A DNA stretch of 60,943 bases from Lingula anatina. Taxonomy: Eukaryota; Brachiopoda; Lingulata; Lingulida; Lingulidae. This document shows positions 58,073 to 60,943 of this stretch, one piece after another. The translations under genes and the position numbers were made by a program. The DNA is taken from positions 19,656-80,598 of the forward strand of contig NW_019775885.1 in assembly GCF_001039355.2 (NCBI RefSeq), read 5' to 3'. The notes under the pieces were generated by a model, which was given only the letters and a program-made list of their open reading frames with translations, was not told the origin of the DNA and did not search any database. The first letter of the stretch is position 1. The number at the start of each line of letters is the position of its first letter.

Positions 58073-59407
58073 CTCACATGCTGGTTATTATCGCTTCTGC
58101 CGGTTTTAATAATTTATGACCCGTCTCTTCGATGATTGGAATCGTCGAGGGGTTTTCTGTCATTAGACAACATAAAGACACTATATTTTTGTGGGTAATG
58201 AATAACTACCCTCTCCCATTTATTCTTGTATTTCGACTTCAAATGACAGTGCAAGCAAGAATATATAGTTTAAACTTTCATATATGTATCTTATCTTTAC
58301 TAGGGGATCAGGTCACTTTTAAAATATTCCGCGCGCTGCACCAAAAAATACTGTCCATTCTCTAACAACCCTCGCTCAGTATCTCATTCTTTCTGTGGTT
58401 AATCCTACCCAGACCTTGCCTGAATAAAAATTTGTGTCCCCATGAATCTAAGAATGAACTGAATCATGGACAATGCAGAAACGGTGTCTAGTAACTGAAA
58501 AATAGGCCCAATTTCACTGCCACAGCTTTTAAACTATTTTTACATACTGTAAAAAGGTATTTTTTTTTAAGTACTGCATAATTATTGTCTTTTGCAAACC
58601 AGTGCCTATTCACCATGTTTTGCGTTTTTTTGTCTGTTTGAGACAACAATCGCGGCGCGTACAGTTCCACCCGTGTTGCTCTAAAAGGTAAACCCCGCCT
58701 CACGCGGATTCTCTCAGTTTTTTTTAAATCTCGAATGACGACACCAGTGTTTAAAGATACCTTTGATGGTATTCATTAAAAAAACACCCCTCATGTAAAT
58801 CCCCCCCCGGGGAAACAAGCTTAAAGCGAATGTGCAAAAGGAAGCTAAGTCCGTCGTGGAGTAATAAGATAGTGACGTATTATAAATGTACCGGTACAGC
58901 TGTATCGCTAAAATAGGACGTTCGTTGTGAGAAGGTCTTTAGCCCTCCACAATAAGAAAGTCCTGTTAAATGTTATTTCAGGCAAATCGTAGGAAAAATC
59001 TGTAAAAGGCCGTAAGACCATCTCATTAACACTGGTATGGATGGTTAATTAATTGTAGAACGTACTTTGAGTTGGTAAACAATCTCTCCCACATAGAGTA
59101 ATACACACTGTGAATAACTATAGAGTTATACACACTTTTTATAAACAGAAGAAGAAACAAAGATATTATTTTTACAATTTATTGTACTTATATTCTTTCT
59201 CCATTTTACTTGCAAACATGAATAATCAAATTATCTCGTTTTGGTTAACAAATTCGGCGTTTTGGGTTTGTTTTTTAAAAAGATGTCATGTAAATAAGAA
59301 GATAGCTTAAAAACTTGCAGAGATAATTCAGCGAAAAGTCTTTATTGCTTCCAAGAACAATGGGCTCTTCTGAAAATTGCCGCTTTGTATCATCACTCTC
59401 TAGATTT
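58073..59407. other. Spacer between protease and cysteine-rich peptide 2
   Basis: Contains the protease 3' flank with AATAAA at 58423-58428 and, from about 59090, sequence shared with the 3' flank of cysteine-rich peptide gene 1 (AGTAATACACxCTGT; ATGTCATGTAAATAAG, also near 53440). No gene is seen. Confidence 0.6.
59341..59346 (-). terminator. Polyadenylation signal of cysteine-rich peptide 2
   Basis: AATAAA on the minus strand, about 62 bp beyond the proposed stop. In gene 1 an AATAAA at 49524-49529 overlaps the proposed stop codon. Confidence 0.5.
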
Positions 59408-60124
59408 CTACCGATAACTCTGGAAATTGAAAGTAAAACATTGAAAATAAAGGGATTTCGTAAAGCATATCTTTGATCTCATGTAAATATTTACAATATA
59501 CACTGTAACATTCTACGAGGTAGTTTCATCAAACCTTGGTGCATTTAGAGGTTCGAACACGACTAGATTTGACCCGTTTTTACAATTGTTACAATGATAA
59601 TTAAGGGGAATGCTTTTGTAGCACAGACACCCCCACCCCACAAGCAACCCACCCATCCACAGATAGTCACAAAGAAAAAAAATAAGAGAAATAGTACAAT
59701 TCAAGAGCACTTACCACACTGTCAGAACCGTCGCAATTACAGCCATTACAACTACAGCTTGTCCCGGAACAGGTATTGCCGCAACAGGTGCATGTAGCTG
59801 CCAGGCTTGCCGAAGCTACTCCGGGCCCTGCACTGGTCTCTGCAATTTGAAGAATCTATGTGCACGGATACAAAAAGCAAGTGTGATCTGTAACCCATGT
59901 ACATGTCTTACGGTAAGCCGTTTGTTATCCAAAATCTCTACTGTATCCCGCTGTGTACCCTAAGATAGTAAAATACTGCACAAAATCACACTGTGGGTCG
60001 CTTTCAACATTTTTTGTAATTAACACACTACGAGCGTACCCCGTGGTCAGAGAGAGTAACCCTGCTTACCTTCAATGACAACGGCAGCAACAACCAAATG
60101 CAGGATAAGAACGCACGCCTTCAT
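59408..60124 (-). CDS. Small secreted cysteine-rich (metallothionein-like) peptide 2
   Basis: Three minus-strand exons: 60070-60124 (ATG at 60124), 59715-59839 and a four-codon last exon at 59408-59419 (TAG), phases 1 and 0, predicting 63 residues. Exon 1 encodes a signal peptide (MKACVLILHLVVAAVVIE), almost the same as in peptide 1. The mature part starts with a Ser/Ala/Gly-rich spacer (ETSAGPGVASASLAA) longer than in peptide 1, followed by eight cysteines (CTCCGNTC, SCSCNGCNC). Cysteine order is conserved, while one spacing is shorter by one residue. The donor after exon 2 (GTAAGT) is conserved in both genes, which supports a third exon; its exact position is tentative. A TATA word lies at 60205-60214. 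The function is not known. Confidence 0.78.
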
Positions 60125-60204
60125 TGTTTGTTTGCGAGAGTCTGAAGAAGTCTGTAGACGTCTGTATAGAAGTCTTCTAACTGGTTATCCGGCAAAATAT
60201 TGGC

Positions 60205-60214
60205 TTTTTATATA
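60205..60214 (-). promoter_or_regulatory. Candidate TATA box of cysteine-rich peptide 2
   Basis: TATATAAAAA on the minus strand about 85 bp upstream of the start codon, matching the position in the paralogue. Confidence 0.6.
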
Positions 60215-60943
60215 CAGTCACAAACTGCATAATTATCATAATTCGCAAACAACACGACCGCAAATATGCGGAAAAGTTGCAAGTAAAAAATGTATATTTT
60301 TGACCCTTCCTTTTTTGTGATTTCCACAATCCTTCAAAGTCAGGATAATTGGCCTCGTGCCAGAAGCCAAGAGCAGGAAATAATTTTAAGATGTATAAGT
60401 ATTTTTTATCAATTAAAAGCGAATTCCAATAACTTCACCACAATACTCATTCTGTCTAGAAATATCTCACAGCACTGGCAAATTTGGTCCAAAAGAGTTA
60501 CTTCGGCGCAAAATTTTACGAGAGGTAGTTTCGAAGGCTGTAATATTCTAGTATCTTCTCCAATGCCCATGCCTTTAGAATCTTCGCACTTCTTTGGAGA
60601 CCAAACCTGTGGGTTATTTTGTATTTTTTAGACATAATGAACATTCACTGTCAAAGTTTGTGCGTTTTATGACAGTCCAAAGCACATGTTAGGCCAATAC
60701 TGTCGCAGAAGGAAAGTTTTTTCTAATTGTTTTCTAGGAATATCGAAGGGTGTCTTAAAAATTTGAGGCGATTAACAAGGCAGGGCATTAAACAAACCAT
60801 GTACTTTATTTGGCGAAAAAATAATTCGTCTTCTACCCTAAAGTTAAATAAAGGGGGCAAATATATACAGTGATAAACAGATTTTAAAAGCAGTAAGAAA
60901 GCGGACATACAAAATTAAAGTCCATCATATAGAATATGGTAGT
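60215..60943. other. Right-end flank
   Basis: I see no gene or repeat here beyond the promoter region of cysteine-rich peptide 2. The open frame at 60290-60631 has no domain signal. Confidence 0.5.

Noticed and set aside
60290-60631. 113-codon plus-strand frame at the right edge
   Set aside because: No motif, no start or splice context that stands out, and no paralogue beside cysteine-rich gene 1.

Overview
This window is eukaryotic nuclear DNA: intron-rich and AT-rich, with GT-AG introns, many microsatellites, inverted-repeat transposons, one 706-base assembly gap and two single-N joins. The gene content (a Mesh-type NIDO-AMOP-VWD-Sushi membrane protein, a somatomedin-B ectodomain protein of a kind common in molluscs, a secreted serine protease) and the frequent ACATGTAC-type words suggest a marine lophotrochozoan, most likely a mollusc. 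This is inference; an invertebrate such as amphioxus is not excluded. No prokaryotic signal, CRISPR array, rRNA or tRNA was seen.

Layout. (1) 0.2-14.8 kb, minus strand: three copies (A, B, C) of a five-exon gene for a ~250-residue, about three-pass membrane protein I do not recognise. A runs off the left edge. A fourth, more diverged copy (D) lies at 41.2-44.5 kb, also on the minus strand. (2) 15-26.9 kb: repeats, a 41-bp minisatellite, the gap, and a minus-strand gene (19.3-24.1 kb) for a secreted or GPI-anchored protein with a somatomedin-B-like domain. (3) 26.9-38.3 kb, minus strand: a Mesh-like gene that can be assembled as 22 exons, every splice phase agreeing, giving 1272 residues: signal peptide, NIDO, IPT/TIG-like, AMOP, VWD, three near-identical Sushi exons in a 529-bp tandem array, three tiny repeated linker exons, a transmembrane segment and a short tail. 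(4) 38.7-40.3 kb: a rearranged patch with a duplicated copy of the Mesh-like first exon joined to two inverted fragments. (5) 44.5-48 kb: no gene seen. (6) 48.1-58.1 kb, plus strand: a seven-exon chymotrypsin-fold protease with an N-terminal six-cysteine domain. Its 6.4-kb first intron contains, on the opposite strand, a three-exon gene for a tiny secreted cysteine-rich, metallothionein-like peptide. A paralogue of that peptide lies at 59.4-60.1 kb.

How the genes may work together. Everything recognised is secreted or in the membrane, as expected of an epithelial or secretory cell-surface set, but there is no direct evidence of shared function. The features that look least described are the tandem multipass family with a compensated frameshift in copy D, the repeat-encoded Sushi/mini-exon region of the Mesh-like gene, the paired secreted cysteine-rich peptides, and the templated rearrangement at 39 kb. 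All gene models come from reading splice sites and frames by eye, without transcript data.
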